Shown: positions 27,286 to 35,985 of the stretch, in pieces
Layout of the letters: each line of letters opens with the position of its first letter
Numbering within the stretch: position 1 is the stretch's first letter
Assembly: GCF_006381105.1 (NCBI RefSeq)
Contig: NZ_VDET01000002.1
Span: forward strand, 1,215,578-1,279,577
Length of the DNA: 64,000 nucleotides
Reading direction: 5' to 3'
From: Flavicella sediminum
Lineage (GTDB): Bacteria; Bacteroidota; Bacteroidia; Flavobacteriales; Flavobacteriaceae
Notes under the pieces: model-generated
Database searches by the model: none
Told to the model about the DNA's origin: nothing
Seen by the model: only the letters and a program-made list of their open reading frames with translations
Position numbers and translations under genes: made by a program

Positions 27286-27918
27286 TTATTTTCTTCCAAA
27301 ATCTGCAGGAATTTCTCCCCAAGCTTTGGTTTCCCATTTAACTATGGGGTTTTTATAAGAGTTATTTCTCAACCAGTTTTCAGCTCTTTTGATCAAATCA
27401 AACAAAACTTTTGTGTCTTCGTTTTGAGGCAATTTTGTTTTGCATTTTTTTTGTTTTACCCAAGAAATGGCAATTCTAGAATCGGAGTAGATCAGCATTT
27501 CGGGTTGTTTTTTATTTTGAAGCCAAGCCAAACCATGGACCAAGGCTAAAAATTCACCTATATTATTGGTGCCTTTTTTATAAGGACCCTGTATAAAAAG
27601 TTGGGTACCTGTACTGGTAGCAACACCTCTATATTCCATAAGTCCTGGATTACCGCTACAAGCGGCATCTACAGCAATGCTGTTTAAAATAGGTTTTCCG
27701 TAGGCCATTTTTTCAGCAGCAGTCAATACCTTTTTTTTGGTACTTACGCCTTTGTAATCTTCATAAGCACCTTTGAAAGCTTTTTCAGCAAGTTCTTTAT
27801 CAGCAAATGATTTGTATTTGGCACCCGCATAGCCTTCTATATGCTTTTTGCAAATATTCCAAGAAGTGAAAATTCCTTTCTTTTTGCCTTCCCATACGAC
27901 GTAATATTTTTTTGCCAT
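27286..27918 (-). CDS. rnhA: Ribonuclease HI with N-terminal viroplasmin-like domain
   Basis: A 210-residue protein: residues 1-50 form the RNase H1 N-terminal (caulimovirus viroplasmin) hybrid-binding domain (YYVVWEGKKKGIFTSWNICKK), and about 76-210 the catalytic domain. The DEDD metal site is D84, E122, D146 and D206. It degrades RNA in RNA/DNA hybrids and is the Bacteroidota form of the enzyme. It lies 23 bp downstream of purN on the same strand, so they are probably co-transcribed. Confidence 0.93.
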   Translation of the reverse strand: MAKKYYVVWEGKKKGIFTSWNICKKHIEGYAGAKYKSFADKELAEKAFKGAYEDYKGVSTKKKVLTAAEKMAYGKPILNSIAVDAACSGNPGLMEYRGVATSTGTQLFIQGPYKKGTNNIGEFLALVHGLAWLQNKKQPEMLIYSDSRIAISWVKQKKCKTKLPQNEDTKVLFDLIKRAENWLRNNSYKNPIVKWETKAWGEIPADFGRK

Positions 27919-27941
27919 TATTTATTTAGAAAAACTCGTGG

Positions 27942-28514
27942 TTAAGTTAAGCTGCTAAGAATTGTTTTTTCAATCACTTTCGGAAAATGAGCTTGCTCTA
28001 ATACATGAATATTAGCGGCAATATCATCTGGTGTATCCGATATAGTTACTGGAGTAGTTGCTTGAAATATGGTAGCCCCTTCGTCATAATTTTCATTGAC
28101 ATAATGAATGGTGATCCCAGTTTCTTTTTCACCTTGTTCTTTAACAGCGGTATGCACATTCATGCCGTACATTCCTTTTCCTCCAAATTTAGGCAACAAA
28201 GCAGGGTGGATGTTTATAATTTTATCAGGAAAGGCTTGGATGATGTTTTCAGGAATTTTTAATAAAAAACCGGCCAATATAATATAATCAGCATGACTTT
28301 TTAAATAGTTTAAAATGCCTTCTTCTTCAAAAAATTCTGTTTTAGAGAAGCTTTTGTTTGCAATATTTAAGTTTTCTGCACGCTCTAAAACTTTGGCATT
28401 TTTTCGGTTGCTCAAAACGGAATGCACGCTTATTTTAGGATGATTTTTAAAATAGCGCATGATATTTTCTGCGTTTGTACCCGATCCAGAGGCTAAAATA
28501 ACTAGTCTTGTCAT
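27942..28514 (-). CDS. purN: Phosphoribosylglycinamide formyltransferase
   Basis: A 190-residue GAR transformylase, the third step of purine synthesis, using 10-formyltetrahydrofolate. The N-terminal LASGSGTNAENIM, the active-site NIHPALLPKFGGKGMYG (Asn and His) and the ENYDEGATIF aspartate are all present. Normal length. It is divergent from acpP across 177 bp. Confidence 0.96.
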   Translation of the reverse strand: MTRLVILASGSGTNAENIMRYFKNHPKISVHSVLSNRKNAKVLERAENLNIANKSFSKTEFFEEEGILNYLKSHADYIILAGFLLKIPENIIQAFPDKIINIHPALLPKFGGKGMYGMNVHTAVKEQGEKETGITIHYVNENYDEGATIFQATTPVTISDTPDDIAANIHVLEQAHFPKVIEKTILSSLT

Positions 28515-28651
28515 GTTTTTATGAAATGATTTAAGTGCAAAAGAAATAATTATTATTAATAAAACCCTAAGTTAATCAAAATATTAAAGATATTTTTTTA
28601 CATTAGTGAATACATTTTTGTGGTAAATCGTTTTTTTAAATGAAAGTTTGT

Positions 28652-28659
28652 TATTTTTG
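28652..28659 (+). promoter_or_regulatory. -7 promoter element of acpP
   Basis: TATTTTTG fits TAnnTTTG and lies 32 bp before the acpP ATG in the purN/acpP divergent region. The A-rich run directly before the ATG (28674-28690) is typical of flavobacterial leaders of highly expressed genes. Confidence 0.6.
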
Positions 28660-28691
28660 CCACGATTTAAAATTTAAAATAAAAAAAAATT

Positions 28692-28928
28692 ATGTCAGAC
28701 ATTGCATCAAGAGTAAAAGCGATCATCGTTGATAAATTAGGCGTTGACGAAAATGAAGTAACTACTGAAGCAAGCTTCACTAACGATTTAGGAGCAGATT
28801 CATTAGATACTGTTGAGTTGATTATGGAATTCGAAAAAGAATTTGATATTCAAATCCCAGACGATCAAGCAGAAAATATCGGAACTGTAGGTCAAGCAAT
28901 CAGTTATATAGAAGAAGCAAAAAAGTAA
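28692..28928 (+). CDS. acpP: Acyl carrier protein
   Basis: A 78-residue acidic protein with the phosphopantetheine site S37 in [10 protein letters not shown], the universal ACP motif. It carries growing fatty-acyl chains for FabF and other enzymes. fabF starts 7 bp after the stop. This acpP-fabF-rnc order is conserved in Bacteroidota. Confidence 0.98.
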   Translation: MSDIASRVKAIIVDKLGVDENEVTTEASFTNDLGADSLDTVELIMEFEKEFDIQIPDDQAENIGTVGQAISYIEEAKK

Positions 28929-28935
28929 TACTTTT

Positions 28936-30186
28936 ATGGAATTAAAGCGAGTAGTAGTAACTGGACTTGGTGCATTAACGCCAATCGGTAATAATATTGA
29001 AGAATATTGGAATGGACTAGTAAATGGTGTCAGCGGAGCTGGGCCTATAACTAATTTTGATGCTGCCAAGTTCAAAACTCGTTTTGCTTGTGAACTAAAA
29101 GGTTTCGATGTAAATCAGTTTATTCATAGGAAAGAGGCTAGAAAAATGGATAAGTTTACACAGTATGCAATGGTTGCAGCTGATGAAGCTATCAATGACG
29201 CTGGTATAACTCCTGAGAATATTGATTCAGATCGAGTTGGTGTTATTTGGGGAGCCGGAATTGGTGGAATTGATACATTTGAACAACAAGTGTTGGAATT
29301 TGGTGCCGGTGATGGAACTCCTAAATTTAACCCTTTTTTCATTCCAAAAATGATTGCAGATATTGCACCAGGAATGATTTCTATCAAACATGGTTTTAGA
29401 GGACCAAACTTTACTACGGTATCGGCTTGTGCTTCTTCAGCAAATGCTTTGATAGATGCTTTAAACTATATCCGTTTAGGATATGCTGATGTTATTGTTT
29501 CAGGAGGTTCTGAAGCAGCAATAACACAATCAGGTATGGGAGGTTTTAATGCCTTACATGCCCTTTCTACTAGAAATGATGATCCTCAAACAGCGTCAAG
29601 ACCTTTTGATAAAGACCGTGAAGGTTTTGTTATGGGGGAAGGTGCAGGAGCCTTAATTTTAGAAGAATACGAACATGCAAAAGCTCGTGGAGCCAAAATC
29701 TATGCGGAAGTCGCTGGAGGAGGTTTGTCAGCTGATGCGCATCACTTAACAGCACCACATCCAGAAGGATTGGGCGCTAAAAATGTTATGTTGAACTGTA
29801 TCAAAGATGCAGGATTAACAATTGAAGATGTTGATGCTATTAATGTACATGGAACATCTACTCCGCTTGGAGATATTGCTGAAACAAAAGCAATTAAAGA
29901 TGTATTTGGTGAGCATGCTTATAAGATCAATATCAATTCTACAAAATCTATGACTGGGCATTTATTAGGTGCTGCAGGAGCTATTGAGGCTATTGCTTCT
30001 ATCTTAGCTATGAAACATGGAATTGTTCCTCCAACAATCAATCATCACACTGAAGATGATCGTATTGATAATAAATTAAATTTCACTTTGAACAAACCTC
30101 AAAAAAGAAATATTAAAGTTGCCATGAGTAATACTTTTGGTTTTGGTGGTCACAATGCTTGTGTTTTAATAAAAAAAATAGACTAG
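28936..30186 (+). CDS. fabF: 3-oxoacyl-ACP synthase II
   Basis: A 416-residue condensing enzyme. The catalytic triad is C165 (TVSACASSANA), H305 (VHGTSTPLGD) and H342 (GHLLGAAGA). It elongates acyl-ACP with malonyl-ACP, including the temperature-dependent unsaturated C16 to C18 step. It lies directly after acpP and 6 bp before rnc. Confidence 0.98.
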   Translation: MELKRVVVTGLGALTPIGNNIEEYWNGLVNGVSGAGPITNFDAAKFKTRFACELKGFDVNQFIHRKEARKMDKFTQYAMVAADEAINDAGITPENIDSDRVGVIWGAGIGGIDTFEQQVLEFGAGDGTPKFNPFFIPKMIADIAPGMISIKHGFRGPNFTTVSACASSANALIDALNYIRLGYADVIVSGGSEAAITQSGMGGFNALHALSTRNDDPQTASRPFDKDREGFVMGEGAGALILEEYEHAKARGAKIYAEVAGGGLSADAHHLTAPHPEGLGAKNVMLNCIKDAGLTIEDVDAINVHGTSTPLGDIAETKAIKDVFGEHAYKININSTKSMTGHLLGAAGAIEAIASILAMKHGIVPPTINHHTEDDRIDNKLNFTLNKPQKRNIKVAMSNTFGFGGHNACVLIKKID

Positions 30187-30192
30187 TAACTT

Positions 30193-30933
30193 TTGAAATT
30201 CATTCGTAAAATAATACAACCTCAAAATAAAAAAGATGAGGTGTTTTATGGTGAGTTAAAAAATCTATTGGGCTTTCGTCCCAAAAATATTGATTACTAC
30301 AAAACGGCTTTTATTCATCGGTCTATTAAAATTTTAGACAAGAACGGAAATCCAGTTAATTATGAAAGGCTAGAGTTTTTGGGAGATGCCATGTTGGGGT
30401 CTATCATCGCTGCCTTTTTGTACAAAATGGTTCCGGAAGGCAATGAGGGGTATTTAACCCAAATGCGTTCTAAAATTGTTAGTAGAAAACAATTGAATAA
30501 TTTAGGGAAAGAACTAGATCTAATTCGCTTTGTAAAAAGCATGATTTCTAAAAATAGAATTGGTCAAAATATTTATGGGAATATTTTTGAAGCACTTATT
30601 GGCGCTATTTATTTAGATAGAGGTTATAAGGGGTGTGAAAAATTTATAGAAACCAAAGTAATTGATCGTTTTATAGACATTCCTTCCTTAGAAAATAAAA
30701 TTGCTAGCTATAAGGGACTCATCATTGAATGGTGTCAAAAAACCAAGAAAAAATTGGTGTTTGAAACCTATGAGGATTCCGGAAATGAAACGGTTAGACA
30801 CTACAGTGTAAAGCTCATGATTGATGGAAAAGTTGTATCCAAAGGAAGGGCCACTTCAAAAAAGAAAGCAGAAGAAATAGCTGCAAGAAGAATCTACTTT
30901 ATTTATCAGGAAGAAATAGTTGAGTTTAGCTAA
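30193..30933 (+). CDS. rnc: Ribonuclease III
   Basis: A 246-residue protein starting with a TTG codon at 30193; no ATG suits the conserved N-terminus. The signature ERLEFLGDAMLGSI lies near residue 55, with later acidic residues (EALIGAIYLDRG), and a double-stranded RNA-binding domain covers about 165-235. It cuts double-stranded RNA in rRNA maturation. It completes the acpP-fabF-rnc operon. Confidence 0.96.
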   Translation: MKFIRKIIQPQNKKDEVFYGELKNLLGFRPKNIDYYKTAFIHRSIKILDKNGNPVNYERLEFLGDAMLGSIIAAFLYKMVPEGNEGYLTQMRSKIVSRKQLNNLGKELDLIRFVKSMISKNRIGQNIYGNIFEALIGAIYLDRGYKGCEKFIETKVIDRFIDIPSLENKIASYKGLIIEWCQKTKKKLVFETYEDSGNETVRHYSVKLMIDGKVVSKGRATSKKKAEEIAARRIYFIYQEEIVEFS

Positions 30934-31067
30934 ACTGCTACAACGTTTTCGTATGTTTTTTTCAGAATTCACAAAACAATAAGTAACTTAGCCACTTGTT
31001 TGGTCAAAAAATAAGGAATTTTAATTCCTGTTTTTAATCGAACAAAGAATGTTAATTAATTCTATTT

Positions 31068-31553
31068 ATGCAGATACACTCTTTAGAAATAGATGATTTT
31101 ATAGATACGGATTATTCGTTAATTAGTATTCATACAGGTTTAGAAGATTACAAGTTAGCCTATCTTTTAAATGAGAAATTGAATGTCTTTTTTGCGAAAT
31201 CGAGAACGTCTTTAGAGCTAAAAGAAAATGGACAATGTATTCCTTTTTCGGTTTATAGTTTTAACGATGAAGCACAATCAAATACTTGGTATTTGATAGA
31301 AAATAAGTATCATGGAGTTTCAAACAAGCCAATTTCAAATGGATTGTTTCAAACCATAAATGAAACAGTGAATACAACAAGCTATCTTGTTCCTGAAAAG
31401 AAGAAGATGGATTTTTTATTAAAAATAGAAGGAGATTTTGCTTCCTATAAATTATTGGAAGTAATTGATTCCATAAAAAGTATCAAACAAGTTATCACAT
31501 CGTATTCGATAGATATCTCAACATTAAAGTCGAAAGATTTTTTAATTTTTTAA
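31068..31553 (+). CDS. IPExxxVDY-family protein
   Basis: A 161-residue soluble protein with the LVPEKKKMDFLLKIEG segment that matches the I/VPE-x3-VDY-type motif of a Bacteroidota family of unknown function, which is usually next to rnc and pyk as it is here. No catalytic residues are visible. The pyk start follows 3 bp after the stop, so they share a transcript. Confidence 0.8.
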   Translation: MQIHSLEIDDFIDTDYSLISIHTGLEDYKLAYLLNEKLNVFFAKSRTSLELKENGQCIPFSVYSFNDEAQSNTWYLIENKYHGVSNKPISNGLFQTINETVNTTSYLVPEKKKMDFLLKIEGDFASYKLLEVIDSIKSIKQVITSYSIDISTLKSKDFLIF

Positions 31554-31556
31554 ATT

Positions 31557-32999
31557 ATGCCAAATACTAAAAAAACGAAAATTGTTGCAACCCTTGGACC
31601 AGCAATTAACAATAAAGAAACGCTAAAGCAATTAATGATTGCAGGAGTGAATGTCTTTAGAATTAATTTTTCTCATGCAGATTATGATGAGGTAACAAGA
31701 ATAGTTGCTATTATTAGAGAACTGAATGAAGAAATGGGTTACCATGTAGCTTGTTTAGCAGATTTGCAAGGACCTAAATTAAGAGTAGGTGTAATGTCTG
31801 ATGGTGTGCAATTAAACATTGGAGATACTTTTACGTTTACAACAGAAAAAATTGCTATTGGTACAAAAGAAAAAGCTTTTATGACCTATAGTAAGTTTCC
31901 AAGAGATGTAAAAGTTGGGGAGCATATTTTGGTAGATGACGGAAAACTTATGTTTGAAGTTATTGCTACTGATGGTGAATTGAATGTGACTACGAAAGTA
32001 TTGCGTGGTGGTCCTTTAAAATCTAAAAAAGGTGTCAACTTGCCTAATACGGCAATTTCATTACCTGCTTTAACAGAAAAGGATATTAAAGATGCAATTT
32101 TTGCCTTGTCATTAAAGGTAGATTGGATGGCTCTTTCATTTGTTCGTAATCCTGCCGATTTAGATGATATTCATAAATTGATCGCTGAAAATTCTGATAT
32201 TTCTGAATACAGAACTCGAGTAATCTCTAAAATTGAAAAGCCAGAAGCTTTAGAAAATATTGATGCAATTATTGCCAATACAGATGCCTTAATGGTAGCT
32301 CGTGGTGATTTAGGTGTTGAAATTCCTATGGCAGAAGTTCCATTGGTACAAAAAATGTTGGTTAGAAAAGCAAAAGAAGCTAAAATACCAGTAATTATTG
32401 CTACGCAAATGATGGAAACAATGATTGAAAATCAAGTTCCTACAAGAGCAGAGGTAAATGATGTTGCCAACTCTATTATGGATGGTGCAGATGCAGTGAT
32501 GCTTTCAGGTGAAACTTCAGTTGGGGCTTTCCCAATAGAGGTAATCAAAAAAATGAGAGAAATTATCATTAGTGTAGAACATTCTGATTTAATTGATGTG
32601 CCTAGAACTGCTCCTAAAATGGAAGATCCTAAACGATTTATTTCAGATGCGGTTTGTCATCAAGCAGCAGTAATGGCCCAAAATATTAAAGCAAAAGCAA
32701 TTGTTACTTTGACCTATTCAGGGTATACAGCTTTCCAAATTTCTGCTTGGAGACCTCATTCTCATATTTTGGTATTCTCACCTAACAAAAGAGTTTTGGC
32801 AATGCTAAACTTATTCTGGGGTGTAAAAGCACGTTTCTACGACAATGATACGTCAACGTTTATGACAATTAATGAAGTTAACCAATTGGCTAAAGATAGA
32901 GGAGTGGTTGAAAAAGGAGATTTAATTATCAACTTAAATTCAACTCCTGTAAAAGATAAAGGTATGGTAAATACCTTAAGAGTAACGGAATTAGCTTAA
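31557..32999 (+). CDS. pyk: Pyruvate kinase
   Basis: A 480-residue glycolytic enzyme that makes pyruvate and ATP from phosphoenolpyruvate. Diagnostic stretches are RINFSHADYD, the catalytic-lysine motif region VISKIEKPEALENID, GDLGVEIP and the MDGADAVMLSGETSVG loop. Full length with an intact C-terminal domain. It is translationally close to the upstream IPExxxVDY gene. Confidence 0.97.
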   Translation: MPNTKKTKIVATLGPAINNKETLKQLMIAGVNVFRINFSHADYDEVTRIVAIIRELNEEMGYHVACLADLQGPKLRVGVMSDGVQLNIGDTFTFTTEKIAIGTKEKAFMTYSKFPRDVKVGEHILVDDGKLMFEVIATDGELNVTTKVLRGGPLKSKKGVNLPNTAISLPALTEKDIKDAIFALSLKVDWMALSFVRNPADLDDIHKLIAENSDISEYRTRVISKIEKPEALENIDAIIANTDALMVARGDLGVEIPMAEVPLVQKMLVRKAKEAKIPVIIATQMMETMIENQVPTRAEVNDVANSIMDGADAVMLSGETSVGAFPIEVIKKMREIIISVEHSDLIDVPRTAPKMEDPKRFISDAVCHQAAVMAQNIKAKAIVTLTYSGYTAFQISAWRPHSHILVFSPNKRVLAMLNLFWGVKARFYDNDTSTFMTINEVNQLAKDRGVVEKGDLIINLNSTPVKDKGMVNTLRVTELA

Positions 33000-33022
33000 T
33001 CCTCCGTCTCATATTATAGTTA

Positions 33023-33060
33023 TAAAAACGCTTTCAATTTAGTTTGAAGGCGTTTTTTAT
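33023..33060 (+). terminator. Intrinsic terminator after pyk
   Basis: The stem aaaacgctttcaa/tttgaaggcgtttt (one bulge) closes over a short loop and is followed by six T. Confidence 0.85.
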
Positions 33061-33144
33061 TTGGAATAAATTATTATATTAGTCCATAATCTTGTATAAG
33101 TACGAATAAATGAATTATATTTAAGATTCAAAAAACCACAAACT

Positions 33145-33603
33145 ATGGCAATAAAAAACTTTAAAGCAAAGGAACCCAAAGAAGAGAAGTCTAATCCAGA
33201 TTTGATTTTGGTCTCGAACTATATGACAACTAGATTAATCACTTTTCGTCCAGAACAACATGTTTTAGAGGTAATGGAGTTACTGATTAAAAATAAAATT
33301 TCTGGTGGACCGGTTGTAAATGCAGAAAATGAGTTGTTAGGTATCATTTCTGAAGGAGATTGTATGAAACAGATATCAGAAAGTAGGTATTACAATGTAC
33401 CAATGCAAGATGTAACCGTTGAAAAATATATGGTTAAAGATGTGGACACAATAACGCCAAACATGTCTATTTTTGAAGTGGCAAACTTATTTTATACGTC
33501 TAAAAGAAAACGTTTTCCTGTTTTAGAAGATGGAGAATTGGTTGGGCAAATTAGTCGTAGAGATATTTTAAAAGCTGCCCTTTCGTTAAAAGATAATTGG
33601 TAG
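33145..33603 (+). CDS. Tandem CBS-domain protein
   Basis: A 152-residue protein with two CBS motifs (about 22-75 and 92-148): YMTTRLITFRPEQHVLEVMELL ... GIISEGD, and YMVKDVDTITPNMSIFEVANLF ... GQISRRDIL. Stand-alone CBS pairs bind adenosyl ligands and act as energy sensors for a partner; none is apparent here. It is a single gene after the pyk terminator. Confidence 0.9.
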   Translation: MAIKNFKAKEPKEEKSNPDLILVSNYMTTRLITFRPEQHVLEVMELLIKNKISGGPVVNAENELLGIISEGDCMKQISESRYYNVPMQDVTVEKYMVKDVDTITPNMSIFEVANLFYTSKRKRFPVLEDGELVGQISRRDILKAALSLKDNW

Positions 33604-33604
33604 G

Positions 33605-33952
33605 CTAATCTTTTTTGATCAATAAGAAATAATTGTTTTCTAAGGGTAAATATCCTTGGTCGTACACATAAAAATAGGTGCTTCCTGCTTTGGTAATATA
33701 TAAGGAAGTAATTGTATTAAAATCAAATCCTAAATCAGATAATTTCTGCTTTGGGATTTTTGTTTTTCCATTAGGGTTAAGTTCTGTAAGTATTTTGAAG
33801 TTTTTTTTAAGTCGGTTGTTGGTATTGCGAACCATGTTTTTACTTTCTACATTGATTTTATTATTATAGGCATTTCTACAATAATCGGCACAAAACTTTT
33901 TATCCGACCGTCCAACAAATTCTTCACCACATTCTAGGCATTGTTTTTTCAT
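33605..33952 (-). CDS. Small zinc-ribbon protein, function unknown
   Basis: I choose the ATG at 33952 (115 residues) over the in-frame ATG at 33982, because a -7-like TATATTCG (minus strand, 33971-33978) lies between them. Residues about 4-24 form a four-cysteine knuckle (C-x2-C ... C-x3-C: CLECGEEFVGRSDKKFCADY). The remainder has a helical segment (residues 34-46) and a short beta-rich tail (YITKAGSTYFYVYDQG). The family is common in flavobacteria but without known role, possibly RNA- or ribosome-associated. Confidence 0.7.
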   Translation of the reverse strand: MKKQCLECGEEFVGRSDKKFCADYCRNAYNNKINVESKNMVRNTNNRLKKNFKILTELNPNGKTKIPKQKLSDLGFDFNTITSLYITKAGSTYFYVYDQGYLPLENNYFLLIKKD

Positions 33953-34015
33953 AAGCGCTTCATTTTTATACGAATATATCAAATATTTTTAAATTCTATT
34001 TGAAAGGAAAGAAGT

Positions 34016-35287
34016 CTAAACTCCGCTGTTATCAATTTTTGGTTCTAATGCAGCAGTGGCTTCAAAATATAATTTTAGAAAAGTAGGTACGCTAAAAGAA
34101 GCAGAGGTGTCTGGTGAATTAGAAAGATAAACGATACCAAAATCTTCTTCTTCACAAATGGCAATTTCTGTTTTATAGCCATTTACATAACCACCATGAT
34201 AGGCAATGGAATGATCTTGGTAACCAATAATTCTCCATCCTAAACCATAATGTTTGGATTGGACTTTTCCCCATTTACTTAAATAACTTCTTCTAAGTGG
34301 CGTGTTAATTCTAGGGGTAAAAACAGTTTCAGTTAAGCTACTTTGTGATGATTTGTTCGTAGAAAGGATGGCCTGTATAAATTTAGACATGTCCTGTAAA
34401 CTTGCATTTATTCCTGCTGCCGGAATGGTATTGTAATAATGATCATTCAGTTTTAATTGTGCAAATCGTTTATTTCCAATTTTTCGATGCGGATAAGCCT
34501 TGTTTTTATTATTTGAAAAGGGCTCAAAACCTACAGATGCATCTTGCATACAAAATGGCGTAAATACATAAGACTCAATTAAGTCTTCAAACGAAGTATT
34601 TGTGGCAACTTCTGTAATCGTATCTAACAAGCTAAAGGCTACATTCTGATATCCATAAAGTTTCCCTGGAGAAGCATATACATTTACCTCATTAAGCTTG
34701 TCAATCACTCTTGCGTATGAAACATTGTCTTCAATTAAATTATCAAAAGCATGGGGTACCATACCAGAAGTATGGGTAAGCAAATGCATAATATTTAAGT
34801 TTTGCGTACTTGTGCTATCTATTAATTCAAAATTCGGTAAATAATCAACAACCTTGTCTTCTAAGTGAATAAAATCTTCTTCAATTAATAAGCCTGCTAA
34901 AATTCCTGAAACGGCCTTAGAGACAGATGCCAGTCGAAATACAGTGTGCTGATCAATGGGTTCTTTTGTTTTCGAATTTTTTAATCCGTGACAGTTGATG
35001 TATTTAATTTTGTTGTTATGAATAATTGCAATTGCTGCACCCAATGTTCCATTTTTTTTCAGAATAGAATCTATGATATGGTCGTAACTGTTAATTATTT
35101 TTTTGAATTCTTTATTCGGAAGCTTAGGTGGAGTAGGAGGGCTAATTTCTTCTGCAATTACTTTGGTTTTGTTAATTGTCGTTTCCGTATCATTTTTTTT
35201 AACTGAGGTGGTTGGATATATATACCAACAGAAAAATAACAGGAGTCCTGCAGTGGCAATAATATACTTTGTACGGTTTTGAGGCAT
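34016..35287 (-). CDS. Serine hydrolase of the beta-lactamase (class C/PBP4*-like) family
   Basis: A 423-residue protein with an N-terminal membrane anchor (about 9-25), a short linker and a beta-lactamase-fold domain. It has the S121-V-S-K124 motif (LASVSKAVSG), the Y-x-N motif in YGYQNVAFSLLD and the HGG triad in HGGYVNGYKT. The enzyme probably acts in the periplasm as an esterase or peptidase (EstB/LACTB type); resistance to beta-lactams cannot be inferred. The -7 element TATCTTTG (minus strand) lies at 35347-35354. Confidence 0.88.
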   Translation of the reverse strand: MPQNRTKYIIATAGLLLFFCWYIYPTTSVKKNDTETTINKTKVIAEEISPPTPPKLPNKEFKKIINSYDHIIDSILKKNGTLGAAIAIIHNNKIKYINCHGLKNSKTKEPIDQHTVFRLASVSKAVSGILAGLLIEEDFIHLEDKVVDYLPNFELIDSTSTQNLNIMHLLTHTSGMVPHAFDNLIEDNVSYARVIDKLNEVNVYASPGKLYGYQNVAFSLLDTITEVATNTSFEDLIESYVFTPFCMQDASVGFEPFSNNKNKAYPHRKIGNKRFAQLKLNDHYYNTIPAAGINASLQDMSKFIQAILSTNKSSQSSLTETVFTPRINTPLRRSYLSKWGKVQSKHYGLGWRIIGYQDHSIAYHGGYVNGYKTEIAICEEEDFGIVYLSNSPDTSASFSVPTFLKLYFEATAALEPKIDNSGV

Positions 35288-35343
35288 GTGAAACTATTTT
35301 AAAAAATTAGGGGTATCTTTTTCTAAGAATAAGCTCTCGATTG

Positions 35344-35515
35344 TTACAAAGATAGATTTGTTTCGGGGAAATTGAAAAATATTGAGCTAAAACTTAGAAG
35401 AATAGCCAATTTCAAAACTGAATGTAAACGACTACAAACGCTTACATACGAAAGTAACTACTTAGCAACCGAGTATAATTGGGGATTGGTTGTTGATTTG
35501 CAGTATAGATTTTAA
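35344..35515 (+). pseudogene. Possible remnant of an outer-membrane beta-barrel C-terminus
   Basis: Between the serine hydrolase and ssb an open plus-strand frame without a start codon ends at 35513-35515. Its last residues, SNYLATEYNWGLVVDLQYRF, look like the final strands of an outer-membrane barrel (aromatic, terminal phenylalanine). No start and no upstream domain are present, so it would be a fragment. It overlaps the minus-strand promoter, and the open frame may be chance. Confidence 0.25.
35347..35354 (-). promoter_or_regulatory. -7 promoter element of the serine hydrolase gene
   Basis: TATCTTTG on the minus strand fits TAnnTTTG and gives a leader of about 54 nt. Confidence 0.55.
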
Positions 35516-35569
35516 CACAGAGTTTGAATTTATAAACAAATAATTAATAATCATTTAAATCGTTATGTT

Positions 35570-35905
35570 ATGAGTAATTTAAGAAACAAAGTACAGTTAA
35601 TTGGTCATTTAGGAAATGACCCAGAAATTATTAATTTAGAATCAGGAAAAAAATTAGCCAAGTTCTCATTGGCAACTAATGATTCTTATACAAACGCAAA
35701 TGGCGAAAAAGTAGATTCTACAGAATGGCACAATTTGGTAATGTGGAACAAAACCGCTGAGGTTGTTGAGAAGTACTTGAAAAAGGGGCAAGAGATTGCC
35801 ATAGAAGGTAAATTAACAACAAAAAGCTATGATGACAAACAAGGAAATAAAAGATACATTACAGAAGTTGTGGTAAGCGAATTACTAATGTTTGGTGGTA
35901 AATAA
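35570..35905 (+). CDS. ssb: Single-stranded DNA-binding protein (short form)
   Basis: A 111-residue OB-fold protein: NKVQLIGHLGNDPEI, FSLATNDSYTN, STEWHNLVMWNKTAEVVEKYLKKG and IEGKLTTKSYDDKQG are typical SSB segments. It ends right after the OB fold (VSELLMFGGK) without the flexible linker and acidic tail that recruit repair proteins. Such short SSBs occur as second copies in Bacteroidota; the main ssb is probably elsewhere. A perfect terminator follows. Confidence 0.92.
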   Translation: MSNLRNKVQLIGHLGNDPEIINLESGKKLAKFSLATNDSYTNANGEKVDSTEWHNLVMWNKTAEVVEKYLKKGQEIAIEGKLTTKSYDDKQGNKRYITEVVVSELLMFGGK

Positions 35906-35927
35906 TAGATAGTCTATTTAGTACAAA

Positions 35928-35966
35928 CTAAAACAGCCTCTAATTAAAAATTAGAGGCTGTTTTAT
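35928..35966. terminator. Bidirectional terminator between ssb and the rhaT-like gene
   Basis: A perfect 15-bp inverted repeat (aaaacagcctctaat/attagaggctgtttt, 35930-35944 and 35950-35964) has a 5-nt loop. The A and T runs at both ends let it serve ssb and the convergent minus-strand sugar-acid operon. Confidence 0.92.
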
Positions 35967-35985
35967 CTATTTTATATTGAATTAT

